Below are positions 15,637 to 23,969 of a stretch of DNA of 33,217 nt, piece by piece. Position 1 is the stretch's first letter. The number at the start of each line of letters is the position of its first letter. A program made the position numbers and the translations under genes. Below the pieces are notes generated by a model, which was given only the letters and a program-made list of their open reading frames with translations, had not been told where the DNA came from and did not search any database. The DNA comes from JAENVU01 sp046598395 (lineage in GTDB: Bacteria > Actinomycetota > Acidimicrobiia > IMCC26256 > JAENVU01), in NCBI GenBank assembly GCA_046598395.1, contig JBKJIQ010000019.1, forward strand, positions 1-33,217, written 5' to 3'.

Positions 15637-16460
15637 CGACACTCCTGCTGCATCCGTGGAACCGGGAGTTCACCTGGACCGATCACCCCGGACCGTTTCG
15701 CCGGATCACCCCCGACCAGGCCCAGGCGTACGACGAGGTGGGCTACTTCCTGCTCGAAGATGCCGTCGACGCCGCGACTATCGCCGCGCTCACCGAAGCG
15801 ATCGAACCGTTCGACCGGGAGGTGATGGGGTTTCTCGAGACCCAACCCGATGGTCGGTTCAGCATCGCGGGGGTCGACACCGTCTCCATTGCACTGCATC
15901 CCGCCATGCGCAGCGAGGTGTGTCGAGACTTCTGCACTTCCGAGTTGATGGCCGACCTCGGTCACGATCTCATCGGCCCGAACGTTCGGCTCTACTGGGA
16001 TCAGGCGGTGTACAAACGCCCACACGGCGCGGAACCCGTGCTGTGGCACCAGGACAACGGCTACACCTACATCGAACCGCAGGCCTACCTGACGGTGTGG
16101 GTGGCGCTCACGGACGCCACGCCCGAGAACGGTTGCATCTCGGTGTTGCCCGGTGTGCACCGTTCCGGCACGGTCGCCCATCGGAATACGCCAATCGGGT
16201 TCGAGTGCTGCGTCGATCCCGAGGGCGCCGTTCAGGTTCCCGTGCGAGCCGGCGACGCCGTGGTGTTCTCCTCGCTCACTCCGCATGCAACCGGCCACAA
16301 CCGGACCGACAAGATCCGTCGCTCCTACATCGTGCAGTACGCACCCGAAGGCGCGGTGTGCCTGCGTTGCGATCCGAACGCGGGGGTGCCGGTTCGACGC
16401 GATCTTCAGGCCGCGCCGGAGCGTCAGTTCTCCGTGTTGGTCGATGACATCCGCGCCTGA
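15633..16460 (+). CDS. Phytanoyl-CoA dioxygenase (PhyH) family Fe(II)/2-oxoglutarate oxygenase
   Basis: A 275-residue non-heme iron oxygenase. The metal triad is visible as HQD (His139, Asp141) and the distal His218 in LTPHATGH, followed about 11 residues later by an Arg (KIRRSY, 229/230) that normally binds the 2-oxoglutarate carboxylate. The fold segment ENGCISVLPGVHRSG is typical of PhyH proteins. Such enzymes hydroxylate acyl-CoAs or small molecules. Coupling to two MaoC-like genes suggests acyl-chain processing, but the substrate is not readable. The start is GTG, overlapping the previous stop. The 3' end overlaps convergent cydB by 37 nt. Confidence 0.9.
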   Translation: MTTLLLHPWNREFTWTDHPGPFRRITPDQAQAYDEVGYFLLEDAVDAATIAALTEAIEPFDREVMGFLETQPDGRFSIAGVDTVSIALHPAMRSEVCRDFCTSELMADLGHDLIGPNVRLYWDQAVYKRPHGAEPVLWHQDNGYTYIEPQAYLTVWVALTDATPENGCISVLPGVHRSGTVAHRNTPIGFECCVDPEGAVQVPVRAGDAVVFSSLTPHATGHNRTDKIRRSYIVQYAPEGAVCLRCDPNAGVPVRRDLQAAPERQFSVLVDDIRA

Positions 16461-17485
16461 GCCTCGCCCGCACCCGCAGTTTCCGTGAGCGTCAATGCGT
16501 TGCGTTGATCCAAGACGTAGAGCAGCACCAGCGACGGAACAATGACCGCGACTGCGACTGCGGTGATCACGATGAGCGCGGTAAGCGTTCCGCTCGGCGC
16601 CGCGCCGGCCTCGATCGTCAACGATGTGGGGAGCAGGTATGGCCACTGCGCCACTCCCCAACCACAGACCACGGTGGCCACGGCGCCCACTGCGAAGACG
16701 CGGGCGGGCCGGACTTGGTCGCGCAACAGCAACGTGAGCGCGACCACTCCACACACCACCGACGCAATCACCAGCGGCAGCGCGCGATCGGTGAGCTGGC
16801 GGTGGAGATGCACCGCGTCTTCCTCCAACACGAAGTAGCCCACCAGCGCGAGCGCCCCGGCCACGAAGGCGGTCCCGATCGCCCGCCGCCGGAAGTATCC
16901 GACGAGATCGTCCTCCCCGAAGCGGTGCGCGTCCGACGCAAGGAAGACCGCGGCGAGATACGCACAGACCGCGACCGCCAAGAGACCACCGATGATCGAC
17001 GATCCGTTGATCCACGATGACCAGGGGTCTCCCGCCTGACCGCCTGTGGGCACCCGGCCCGACACCACGCCTCCCACCACCGCTCCGAAGCAGTACGGCA
17101 CGACCACGGACGACAGCGCGAACGCGCCACCAAAGATTCGTTGCTCGGCCAGATCCGGAACGACCTTGCGGAATGCAAAGGATGCGCCGCGCCCGACGAT
17201 GCCCAACGCGGCGATCGAGAGTGGCACGAAGAGCGTGAGCATGATCGACGCGAACGACTCGGCAAACGCGGTCCAGAGAATGACCAGGATGAAGATCAAC
17301 CACACGTGGTTCGCTTCCCACACGGGACCGATCGCGTGCTCGATGAGCGCCCGCGGCCGCTTGCCCTTCTCGGCGCCACCGGCGAACAGGTCCCAGAAAC
17401 CCGCGCCGAAATCGGCCCCACCAAACACCGCGTAGATCGTGATCGCGCCAAACAGCACGACGGCCACCACATCGGCTTCGCTCAC
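16424..17485 (-). CDS. cydB: Cytochrome bd ubiquinol oxidase subunit II
   Basis: Membrane subunit of the bd-type terminal oxidase, which reduces O2 with quinol electrons at high affinity. The 353-residue, largely hydrophobic protein has the CydB opening FGGADFGAGFWDL (about 21-33), the PVWEANHVWLIF segment near 53-64, and about eight or nine membrane spans. The GTG start overlaps the cydA stop (GTGA, 17482-17485), so the two subunits are co-translated. Its 3' end overlaps the convergent PhyH gene. No cydDC assembly transporter follows. Confidence 0.96.
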   Translation of the reverse strand: MSEADVVAVVLFGAITIYAVFGGADFGAGFWDLFAGGAEKGKRPRALIEHAIGPVWEANHVWLIFILVILWTAFAESFASIMLTLFVPLSIAALGIVGRGASFAFRKVVPDLAEQRIFGGAFALSSVVVPYCFGAVVGGVVSGRVPTGGQAGDPWSSWINGSSIIGGLLAVAVCAYLAAVFLASDAHRFGEDDLVGYFRRRAIGTAFVAGALALVGYFVLEEDAVHLHRQLTDRALPLVIASVVCGVVALTLLLRDQVRPARVFAVGAVATVVCGWGVAQWPYLLPTSLTIEAGAAPSGTLTALIVITAVAVAVIVPSLVLLYVLDQRNALTLTETAGAGEAQARMSSTNTEN

Positions 17486-18849
17486 GACCTGATCTCCGAC
17501 GGTTGGGGCGCATAGGGCCCGCTGGGGTCTTCACCGGCGCGCCACCGGCGGGCCATCGATCGCAATACGAGCACCGTCGTGACTCCCACCGCGGCGTACA
17601 CCGCCACCACCACGAGGAATGTGATCCACACCCCCTGATTCGTGGTCGCGCCCTGGGGCACTCGGAGGTAGCCCTTCACGATCCACGGTTGGCGGCCCAC
17701 CTCGGTCACGACCCATCCCGCTTCGAGCGCGACGACACTGGCGATACCCGCGACCGACGCGGCCCGTAAGAACCAGCGCGACTTCGGAAGGTCGCGTTTA
17801 CGCCACCAAGTAACCCCGAACCAGACCGAGAGCAACGCGAGCGCGCTGCCGAGACCGACCATCACGTCCCATGCGAGATGAACCGTGTTGGCCTGCGCGT
17901 ACGTCGGCCGATTGTTCGCCTTGAAGGCACCCAAGCCCCGGATCTTGGTCCCTGTCGAGTAGCCCGAGAGCAGTGATGCGGCGCTGGGAATCTTGATCCC
18001 CGCGTGCACCTTGCCGTGCGAGTCGAAGTAGCCGCCCAGCGTTTCGGGCACATTCGTACCGGTCTTGTTGACCAACTCGATGGCCGCGAACTTGGCCGGG
18101 TCATCGTGAAACACGGCGCGCGCCACGAGGTCGCCCACCACCATCTGGAGTGGTGCGGCGATCGCGGCGATCGTGAACGGGATCATGAATCCCAGCCGGT
18201 GATACCGGTCGCGGCGACCGCGCAGCATCGCTACCGCATACACCGACGCGATGAGGAAACCGCCCACGAGGTAGGCCGCCATCAACATGTGCGCGGTCTC
18301 ATAGGGAAACGCTCGGTTGAAGATCACTTTGAGCGCGTCGACCTGCACGACCTTGCCGGCCGCGTTCAGCTTGAACCCCGCGGGCTGGTTCATCCACGCG
18401 TTCGCCGCGATCACCGACGCGGTCCCACCGATTCCGGCGAGAACAATCGGCACCCCTGACCACCAGTGCGCACGGGGCGACAGCCGATCCCAGCCGTAGA
18501 TATAGATGGCAAGAAAGATGGCCTCGAGGAAGAAGAACAAGCCCTCGATCGCGAACGGAATCCCGAACGCGTCACCGAACCGGCCCATGAACCGGGGCCA
18601 CAGCAGGCCGAACTCGAACGTGAGCACCGTCCCGGTGACGGCTCCCACGGCGAAGGTCACCGCCAGCACCTTGGACCACCGCCGCGCCAGGAGGCGCGCG
18701 TCTTCGTCGCCGTGCTTGTTTGCTCGCCACTCGGCGACGAGAATCATGAACGCCCAGGCCACCCCGAGCGGCACCAGGATGATGTGCACTCCGAGAGTGA
18801 ACGCCATCTGCGCGCGTGCCCACGGCACCGGGTCCACCGCGAGAATCAT
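17482..18849 (-). CDS. cydA: Cytochrome bd ubiquinol oxidase subunit I
   Basis: Heme-bearing subunit of bd oxidase. The 455-residue multi-span protein has the first-helix ARAQMAFTLGVHIILVP with a heme-ligand His, the AHMLMAAYLVGGF helix with the second His, and the GRQPWIVKGYLR motif diagnostic of CydA. The length points to the short-Q-loop type common in Gram-positives. ATG 18849 is chosen over the ATG at 18900 because the conserved N-terminus begins there and a TACACT box sits 8 nt upstream, suggesting a leaderless mRNA. It is first in the cydAB operon. Confidence 0.96.
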   Translation of the reverse strand: MILAVDPVPWARAQMAFTLGVHIILVPLGVAWAFMILVAEWRANKHGDEDARLLARRWSKVLAVTFAVGAVTGTVLTFEFGLLWPRFMGRFGDAFGIPFAIEGLFFFLEAIFLAIYIYGWDRLSPRAHWWSGVPIVLAGIGGTASVIAANAWMNQPAGFKLNAAGKVVQVDALKVIFNRAFPYETAHMLMAAYLVGGFLIASVYAVAMLRGRRDRYHRLGFMIPFTIAAIAAPLQMVVGDLVARAVFHDDPAKFAAIELVNKTGTNVPETLGGYFDSHGKVHAGIKIPSAASLLSGYSTGTKIRGLGAFKANNRPTYAQANTVHLAWDVMVGLGSALALLSVWFGVTWWRKRDLPKSRWFLRAASVAGIASVVALEAGWVVTEVGRQPWIVKGYLRVPQGATTNQGVWITFLVVVAVYAAVGVTTVLVLRSMARRWRAGEDPSGPYAPQPSEIRS

Positions 18850-18857
18850 CAAGGTCG

Positions 18858-18863
18858 AGTGTA
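18858..18863 (-). promoter_or_regulatory. Putative -10 box of cydAB (leaderless)
   Basis: TACACT on the minus strand ends 8 nt before the cydA ATG, with no Shine-Dalgarno between. The -35 region is not consensus. In the same 115-bp gap, TTGTC-containing segments occur as a short direct repeat with an inverted copy further down; no Rex-type operator (TTGTGAA-N6-TTCACAA) is present. Confidence 0.45.
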
Positions 18864-18964
18864 CGAGCGACGCGCATCCTTCCGACGGCGTTTGTCGCAT
18901 AGGTGGCGCTCAGCGCACACGATCCGACAAGCGCCGGACAAATGGGAATGCTCCAATCGCTCCG

Positions 18965-19375
18965 TTACGGCTCCACGAGTTCGGCGGCGAACTTGGCGCG
19001 TAGGACTTCAGGAATCGGGGTGGAGTCGCGGGTACCGGGCTTCACACTCACGTAGGTGATGACGCCGACACACGCCGGGCGGTCTCCGACCGTGGCGGTG
19101 TACGTGAGGTCGAATGACGACGAGCCCAAGCGCGACGGCGCGACGGCAATGTCGACGAACTCGTCAAATCCCGCGGGGCCGGACCATTCCAGTACCGCCT
19201 TGACCAGCATGAAGTCGAACTCGGTGAAGAACGCGGTGGAGGCCTGGTAGCCGAGGTGTTCCAAGTATCGGGTGCAGGCTTCGTCGAAGAACGTGAGCCA
19301 GTGGGCGTTGAACACCACGCCCTGTTGATCGACCTCCGCGTAACGCGGCCGCACCACGTGCATGAACCCGCGCAC
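18965..19375 (-). CDS. 4HBT/YbgC-type acyl-CoA thioesterase
   Basis: A 136-residue hotdog thioesterase. The signature YAEVDQQGVVFNAHW (about residues 12-26) contains the catalytic-type Asp followed by GVV, as in YbgC/FadM and 4-hydroxybenzoyl-CoA thioesterases. It hydrolyses acyl-CoA thioesters in the cytoplasm; chain preference is unknown. The start is GTG at 19375, 7 nt after the pheT stop; the in-frame ATG at 19363 is equally plausible. It is probably co-transcribed with pheST. The link to phenylalanyl-tRNA synthetase looks positional and not functional. Confidence 0.88.
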   Translation of the reverse strand: MRGFMHVVRPRYAEVDQQGVVFNAHWLTFFDEACTRYLEHLGYQASTAFFTEFDFMLVKAVLEWSGPAGFDEFVDIAVAPSRLGSSSFDLTYTATVGDRPACVGVITYVSVKPGTRDSTPIPEVLRAKFAAELVEP

Positions 19376-19382
19376 CGGGGGT

Positions 19383-21803
19383 TCAGCTCCGCAGTTCGCC
19401 GTGGTGCGCCTTGACCACCGCGTCGATGCAGCGCTGCCAGACCGCAGTGAGCTCGGTGTCCTTCAGCGTGCGGTCCGCGGCGCGGAAACGCAGGGCAAAG
19501 GTGAGGCTTCGACGCCCCACGCCCAGCGTTTCAGAACGGAACTCGTCGTAGACCCGAACCGCTTCGAGTAGCTCGCCACCCGCCTTGCGAATGGTGGCGA
19601 GCACCGCGGCGGCGGGCACCGACTCGTCGAGCACGAAGGCCAGGTCCATGGACGCGGCCGGGTAGCGAGACAGCGGCACGAACGAGAGGTCGTTGCGTTC
19701 CCCGGCAAGAAGCGGATCCAGATGGAGTTCGAATCCGACGGCAGGACCAGGTGCGCCAAACGCAGCGAGTACCGCGGGATCGATCTCCCCCACCGCGCCG
19801 ACCACCGCGTGGTCGACCACGATCGATGCCGCGCGCCCACTCAGGTACCCGGGATGGTCTGCGCTCACGGTCTCGGCGCGGGAGAGCTGGAGCGCGCCAA
19901 CCAGCGCGTGCAGTAGGTCGGTGGCGTCATAGACATCCACCGCACGATCGGCTTCGATCGGACCGCGCCGAATCATGCCAGTCAGTACGACCACGAGATG
20001 ATCCCGCTCATCGGGAAGCAACTGCTTGCGGTGCGGCGCGCCGAACACGTGACCGAGTTCGAAGAAGGCAAGGTCGGTAAGGCCCTGACCCGCGTTGTGG
20101 GCGGCCGACTTCAAGAGTCCCGGCAGGATCGCCGGGCGCAGGATCGGTTCCTCCGCGCTCAAGGCGTTGGTGGCCCGCACCGTGTTCTCGAGTGAGAGCC
20201 CCACCCGGGTCACGTCGGCCTCAGCGATCAACGGCAGCGTGTATGCCTCACATAATCCGAGACCGACGAGCACATCGGCAACGAGGCGCCGCGCTCGCTG
20301 ACGCGGCGTGAGTCCCCCGCCCTGCGCGGTGGTATCCGGAAGTGTGCGCGGGATCGAGTCGAGGCCGATGCGACGGCCGACTTCTTCGATGATGTCGATC
20401 TCTCGGGTGAGGTCGGGACGGTACGTGGGTGCCACCGCAACGAACGCGTCATCACCGTTCTCGGAAACGCTGTCGGAACCGCTCTCCTCGATCTCCTCGA
20501 TGTCGATCCCGAGCGGTCGCAGCGAGTCACGCACCGCGACGCCGTCGAGTTCCAACCCGAGCACCGCTCCCACGCGCGCCGGACGTACCCGGATGCGTTC
20601 TCGCTCGATCGGCGTCGGGTACTCATCGAGCGCGGGCGGGCCGACCGGCGCGCCTGCCACCTCGGTCAACAGCTCCACGACGCGATCCGAGGCGCGCAGC
20701 ACACCGTTGGGGTCGACGCCGCGTTCGAAGCGGGCGCTGGCCTCCGAACGCAGGCCGAGCCGCTTGGACGTCATCGAGATGCCCGTCGGCGCGAAGTACG
20801 CGACCTCCAACACAATGCCGGTGGTGCCTTCGTGGATTTCGGCCTCGGCCCCACCCATGATCCCGGCGATCGCCTGGGCGCGGCGGTCGGCGTCGCAGAT
20901 GAGCAGGTCGGTCGGGAGTAACCGACGTTGCACGGCATCGAGTGTGGTGAGGGTCTCGCCCTCGTTCGCCAGCCGCACGACCAAACCCGGGCCACGCAGG
21001 CGATCGAGGTCGAACGCGTGTGATGGCTGGCCCCGCTCGAGCATGACGTAATTGGTGACGTCGACCACGTTGGAGATCGGCCGCATCCCGGCCAAGGTCA
21101 ACCGCCGTTGCATCCATTCGGGCGATGTCCCCATGGTGACGCCAACCCGACGGGCCGTGAAGCGCGGCGCACGATCCGCATCGTCAACGACCACCGAGAT
21201 GTCATCGGCGTCACCCGAGATGTCGACCGACGGCTCGACCACATTCAACGGCACCCCGAAATGGGCCGCGAGATCCCGGGCCACGCCGATCATCGACATC
21301 GCATCGGACCGGTTGGGAGTCACCGACAGGTCGAAGACCACATCATGGAGGCCGAGCACATCTCGCACGTCGAGGCCGAGCTCGGTCTCCGGCGCCAACG
21401 GGAGAATGCCGTCGTGATCATCGCCCAAACCGAGCTCCCGTGACGAGCACAACATACCGTCGGAGACCTCGCCGCGAATCTTGCGTCTCTCCAGCTTGAA
21501 CCCGCCGGGCAAGGTGGCACCACTCGGTGCGTAGGCCACCACCATGCCCGCGACCACGTTCGGTGCGCCACAGACGACCGTGGTGGTGCCGTCACCGAAC
21601 TCGATGTCGCACAACTGCAATTTGTCGGCATTGGGATGCGGGCGCACGGCGACGATGCGCGCCACTTTCACTCCCGTGATCTGCGCGCCCGGAGCATCGA
21701 GCGCTTCCACTTCGAGGCCGAGCCGATCGAGCGCTTCCGCGATCGTGCGCGCGTCGACGTCGAGCGTGACGAAGTCGGAGAGCCAGGAGAGAGGAACGCG
21801 CAT
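19383..21803 (-). CDS. pheT: Phenylalanyl-tRNA synthetase beta subunit
   Basis: Beta chain of the heterotetrameric phenylalanine-tRNA ligase. The 806-residue protein shows the usual order: N-terminal PLSWLSDFV opening, an EMAP/OB-type tRNA-binding region (~40-150), B3/B4 editing domain (~210-380; includes NYVMLERGQPSHAFD), B5 domain (~400-480), catalytic-like core, and a C-terminal ferredoxin-fold anticodon-binding domain containing PLSRYPAASMDLAFVLDESV. The ATG lies 4 nt after the pheS stop. Length and domain order are normal. Confidence 0.97.
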   Translation of the reverse strand: MRVPLSWLSDFVTLDVDARTIAEALDRLGLEVEALDAPGAQITGVKVARIVAVRPHPNADKLQLCDIEFGDGTTTVVCGAPNVVAGMVVAYAPSGATLPGGFKLERRKIRGEVSDGMLCSSRELGLGDDHDGILPLAPETELGLDVRDVLGLHDVVFDLSVTPNRSDAMSMIGVARDLAAHFGVPLNVVEPSVDISGDADDISVVVDDADRAPRFTARRVGVTMGTSPEWMQRRLTLAGMRPISNVVDVTNYVMLERGQPSHAFDLDRLRGPGLVVRLANEGETLTTLDAVQRRLLPTDLLICDADRRAQAIAGIMGGAEAEIHEGTTGIVLEVAYFAPTGISMTSKRLGLRSEASARFERGVDPNGVLRASDRVVELLTEVAGAPVGPPALDEYPTPIERERIRVRPARVGAVLGLELDGVAVRDSLRPLGIDIEEIEESGSDSVSENGDDAFVAVAPTYRPDLTREIDIIEEVGRRIGLDSIPRTLPDTTAQGGGLTPRQRARRLVADVLVGLGLCEAYTLPLIAEADVTRVGLSLENTVRATNALSAEEPILRPAILPGLLKSAAHNAGQGLTDLAFFELGHVFGAPHRKQLLPDERDHLVVVLTGMIRRGPIEADRAVDVYDATDLLHALVGALQLSRAETVSADHPGYLSGRAASIVVDHAVVGAVGEIDPAVLAAFGAPGPAVGFELHLDPLLAGERNDLSFVPLSRYPAASMDLAFVLDESVPAAAVLATIRKAGGELLEAVRVYDEFRSETLGVGRRSLTFALRFRAADRTLKDTELTAVWQRCIDAVVKAHHGELRS

Positions 21804-21807
21804 GGGA

Positions 21808-22824
21808 TCAGTACCGGGAGAGGAAGCGGGAGTCGTTGTCGAAAAAGGTCTTGATGGGCTCGACTCCGTAGCGCAGCATCGTCATGCGTTCCAGCCCGAA
21901 GCCGAACGCGAAGCCGGTGTACTCCTCGGGGTCGATACCCACCGAGCGAAACACATTCGGGTCGATCATTCCGCACCCACCGAGCTCGACCCAGCCCGTC
22001 TTTGAACACACGCGGCATCCGGAGCCGTCGCAGAAGACGCAGCTGAACGCGAACTCGGCCGAGGGTTCGGTGAAGGGGAAATACGACGGCAACAACCGCG
22101 ACGTGACCAACTTGCCGAAGTAGGCGCTCGTGAAGGTTTCGAGGGTGCCGGCAAGATCGCCGAACGTGAGACCGCGATCGACCGCAAGACCTTCGATTTG
22201 ATGAAACACTGCGGAGTGACGCGCGTCGACGGTCTCATTGCGGTACGTGCGGCCGGGCATCACTGCGTAGATCGGCGGCGGCTGCGTTTCCATCAACCGG
22301 ATCTGGACCGGCGAGGTATGAGTGCGCAACAACACCTGCTCGGGCTCACCAAGATCCACGTACAAGGTGTCTTGCATCGCACGCGCCGGGTGCCCGACCG
22401 GCAGGTTGAGCGCCTCGAAGTTGTGCCAGTCGTCTTCCACCTCCGGACCTTCGGCCACTTGGTAGCCGAGGCTCACAAACACGTCTTCGAGTTCGCGCTG
22501 ACACTGTGTGACGAGATGCAGGTTGCCGCGGCGACGCCCATGGGTGCCAAGGGTGAGGTCGAGGGGCGCCTCGGTGGAAGTGGCCGGGCCGAGTTCGGCC
22601 TCTCGGGCGTCCAGAGCCTCTTGCACCCCGACGGTGAAGGCATTCACCGCTTGGCCGACCTGGGGCCGGTCGGTCGGCTCCAAGTTCTTGATCGTCTCCT
22701 TGACCCGGCTGGCGTCGCCCTTCTTGCCCAGGAACCGCTTCCGCAGATCAGCAAGCTCGTCGACGGTGTCCGCCGCGCCAATCGCGGCTCGTGCCGCGTC
22801 GAGATCAAGCTCCGAAAGGTCCAT
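21808..22824 (-). CDS. pheS: Phenylalanyl-tRNA synthetase alpha subunit
   Basis: Catalytic alpha chain charging tRNA-Phe. The 338-residue protein has an N-terminal coiled-coil (about 1-90), the class II motif 2 region MPGRTYRNETVDARHSAVFHQ, and motif 3 FAFGFGLERMTMLRYG near the C-terminus. The ATG at 22824 is chosen over an upstream one because it begins the conserved helix and TAGACT (22840-22835) lies 10 nt before it, compatible with a nearly leaderless mRNA. It forms an operon with pheT and the thioesterase gene. Confidence 0.97.
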   Translation of the reverse strand: MDLSELDLDAARAAIGAADTVDELADLRKRFLGKKGDASRVKETIKNLEPTDRPQVGQAVNAFTVGVQEALDAREAELGPATSTEAPLDLTLGTHGRRRGNLHLVTQCQRELEDVFVSLGYQVAEGPEVEDDWHNFEALNLPVGHPARAMQDTLYVDLGEPEQVLLRTHTSPVQIRLMETQPPPIYAVMPGRTYRNETVDARHSAVFHQIEGLAVDRGLTFGDLAGTLETFTSAYFGKLVTSRLLPSYFPFTEPSAEFAFSCVFCDGSGCRVCSKTGWVELGGCGMIDPNVFRSVGIDPEEYTGFAFGFGLERMTMLRYGVEPIKTFFDNDSRFLSRY

Positions 22825-22834
22825 GAGAGATCGG

Positions 22835-22840
22835 AGTCTA
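22835..22840 (-). promoter_or_regulatory. Putative -10 box of pheST
   Basis: TAGACT on the minus strand is followed by 10 nt to the pheS ATG, giving a predicted leader of about 3 nt and leaving no room for a T-box or attenuator. No consensus -35 is seen. Confidence 0.4.
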
Positions 22841-22900
22841 GAGAACGGCTTGTCCCCCACCCGGGCCCATTCGACGGGCTCGTTCGAATCTATTCATTCA

Positions 22901-22912
22901 ATGTATTGACAT
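22901..22912. promoter_or_regulatory. Candidate operator ATGT-N4-ACAT overlapping the -35 box
   Basis: ATGT-ATTG-ACAT is a 4-bp inverted repeat with a 4-bp centre. It covers the TTGACA -35 hexamer of the two-gene operon that encodes a GntR/YtrA regulator. The placement suggests autorepression, as is usual for YtrA-type regulators, but the site is short and could be chance. Confidence 0.4.
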
Positions 22913-22934
22913 ATTCGGATAGAGGCGCGACACT
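22906..22934 (+). promoter_or_regulatory. Promoter of the membrane protein-GntR operon
   Basis: TTGACA (22906-22911), a 17-nt spacer and GACACT (22929-22934) form a well-spaced promoter. The GTG start follows 6 nt after the -10, so the predicted transcript begins at the start codon (leaderless). The surrounding A/T content is higher than average for the window. Confidence 0.75.
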
Positions 22935-22940
22935 GCCCTC

Positions 22941-23969
22941 GTGAGACTCGCCGTCGCAGAAATCGTCATCGTGCTCGTTGTCGTGGGAATCGTGGTCGCC
23001 GTCTTTGTCGGTAACCGGCCGAACGCGGAACGCTTCTTCACCGTCAATCGCCTCGATCCCCGACCCGGCGACGTCGAACATGCCCGAGCAGTACTCAGCC
23101 GCACGCGAGTCGCTCGGCTCACCGGCGGACTCGTCGGACTCGCGCTCGGGGGCTTCGCGGGAACGACCCTCGGGACTGCGGGCGCGATCGCCGGCGCCGG
23201 GATCGCACTCCTCGCCGGGACGATGCTCGGAATCACATTGGCGCAACCCCGATCTCGCGCGCCCACGGCCGTCACTCGGAGCGCCTCACTGACCGTGCGC
23301 GACGCTCGCGACTACCTCCCACGGCGGGCGCGCAGCATCACGGTCGCGCTCGCGTCGATCGTCGTCGGCTACGCCGCGTTTGCAATCCTGAGCGCCGCCG
23401 CTCCACTCAACCCCACCATCGCCGCCATCTTCGTTCTCGGCGTGGCGACGGTGATCGCGTTGCCACTTGGGCGCGCGTTCCAACGGCGAACGATCGAACT
23501 GCGGCGACCCGACGGCGACGCGGAGTCGGTCCGGGTAGACGATGCGCTGCGGGCAAGCACGCTGCGAGGAATTCACCACGCGACCGTGGGAGTCCTGATG
23601 TGTGGACTGCTGCTCGTGGGCTATAGCGCAGTCGTGACGCAGAACGTCGCGACCGTCGAGGTCGGCGATCGGGTCGTCCTGCGCGTGCAGTCAGAATCCA
23701 TGACGGCATTCCCGGACCCGTTCGTTACCGCTCACCCTCGCCGATACCGGGTCGAGTGGACCGAACCTGGTGGAGCGCGGCACTCCAAGCTCATCCGGAC
23801 CGGAGATGAACCCATCACACTGAGCTCGCTCGATGTCGGGCCGTTACTCGGAATCGGTTACTGGGTGGTCGTCATCGGATTCTTCGGGGCTTTGATCGAA
23901 TGGGGCCGCGCCGCGAAGGCCTGGCGCCGGCCGCAGATGACTCCGACGATGCTCAGGACTCACGCGTGA
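22941..23969 (+). CDS. Multi-span membrane protein of unknown function
   Basis: A 342-residue protein with an N-terminal span (about 5-24), a Gly-rich hydrophobic hairpin (~61-95), two further spans (~133-175), another near 212-230 and a last one near 300-318. Between the last two lies a soluble segment of about 65 residues, probably extracytoplasmic. I do not recognise the family. The GTG start is set by the promoter 6 nt upstream. The stop overlaps the GntR gene (GTGA), so the protein is probably the target or partner of that regulator. YtrA-type regulators usually sit with transport or envelope-stress genes, which fits only loosely because no ABC ATPase is present. Confidence 0.8.
   Translation: MRLAVAEIVIVLVVVGIVVAVFVGNRPNAERFFTVNRLDPRPGDVEHARAVLSRTRVARLTGGLVGLALGGFAGTTLGTAGAIAGAGIALLAGTMLGITLAQPRSRAPTAVTRSASLTVRDARDYLPRRARSITVALASIVVGYAAFAILSAAAPLNPTIAAIFVLGVATVIALPLGRAFQRRTIELRRPDGDAESVRVDDALRASTLRGIHHATVGVLMCGLLLVGYSAVVTQNVATVEVGDRVVLRVQSESMTAFPDPFVTAHPRRYRVEWTEPGGARHSKLIRTGDEPITLSSLDVGPLLGIGYWVVVIGFFGALIEWGRAAKAWRRPQMTPTMLRTHA

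Noticed and set aside
15234..17534. A 766-residue minus-strand open frame across the hotdog, PhyH and cydB region
   Set aside because: Its product is Arg/Gly-rich nonsense without family features, and it is antisense or out of frame to well-supported genes; it is a high-GC shadow.
18850..18964. Rex operator before cydAB
   Set aside because: TTGTC segments are present, but the TTGTGAA-N6-TTCACAA pattern is absent.
22825..22860. T-box or phenylalanine leader attenuator for pheST
   Set aside because: Only about 116 bp separate pheS from the divergent gene, and the likely transcript start is within a few nt of the ATG, so no leader structure fits.
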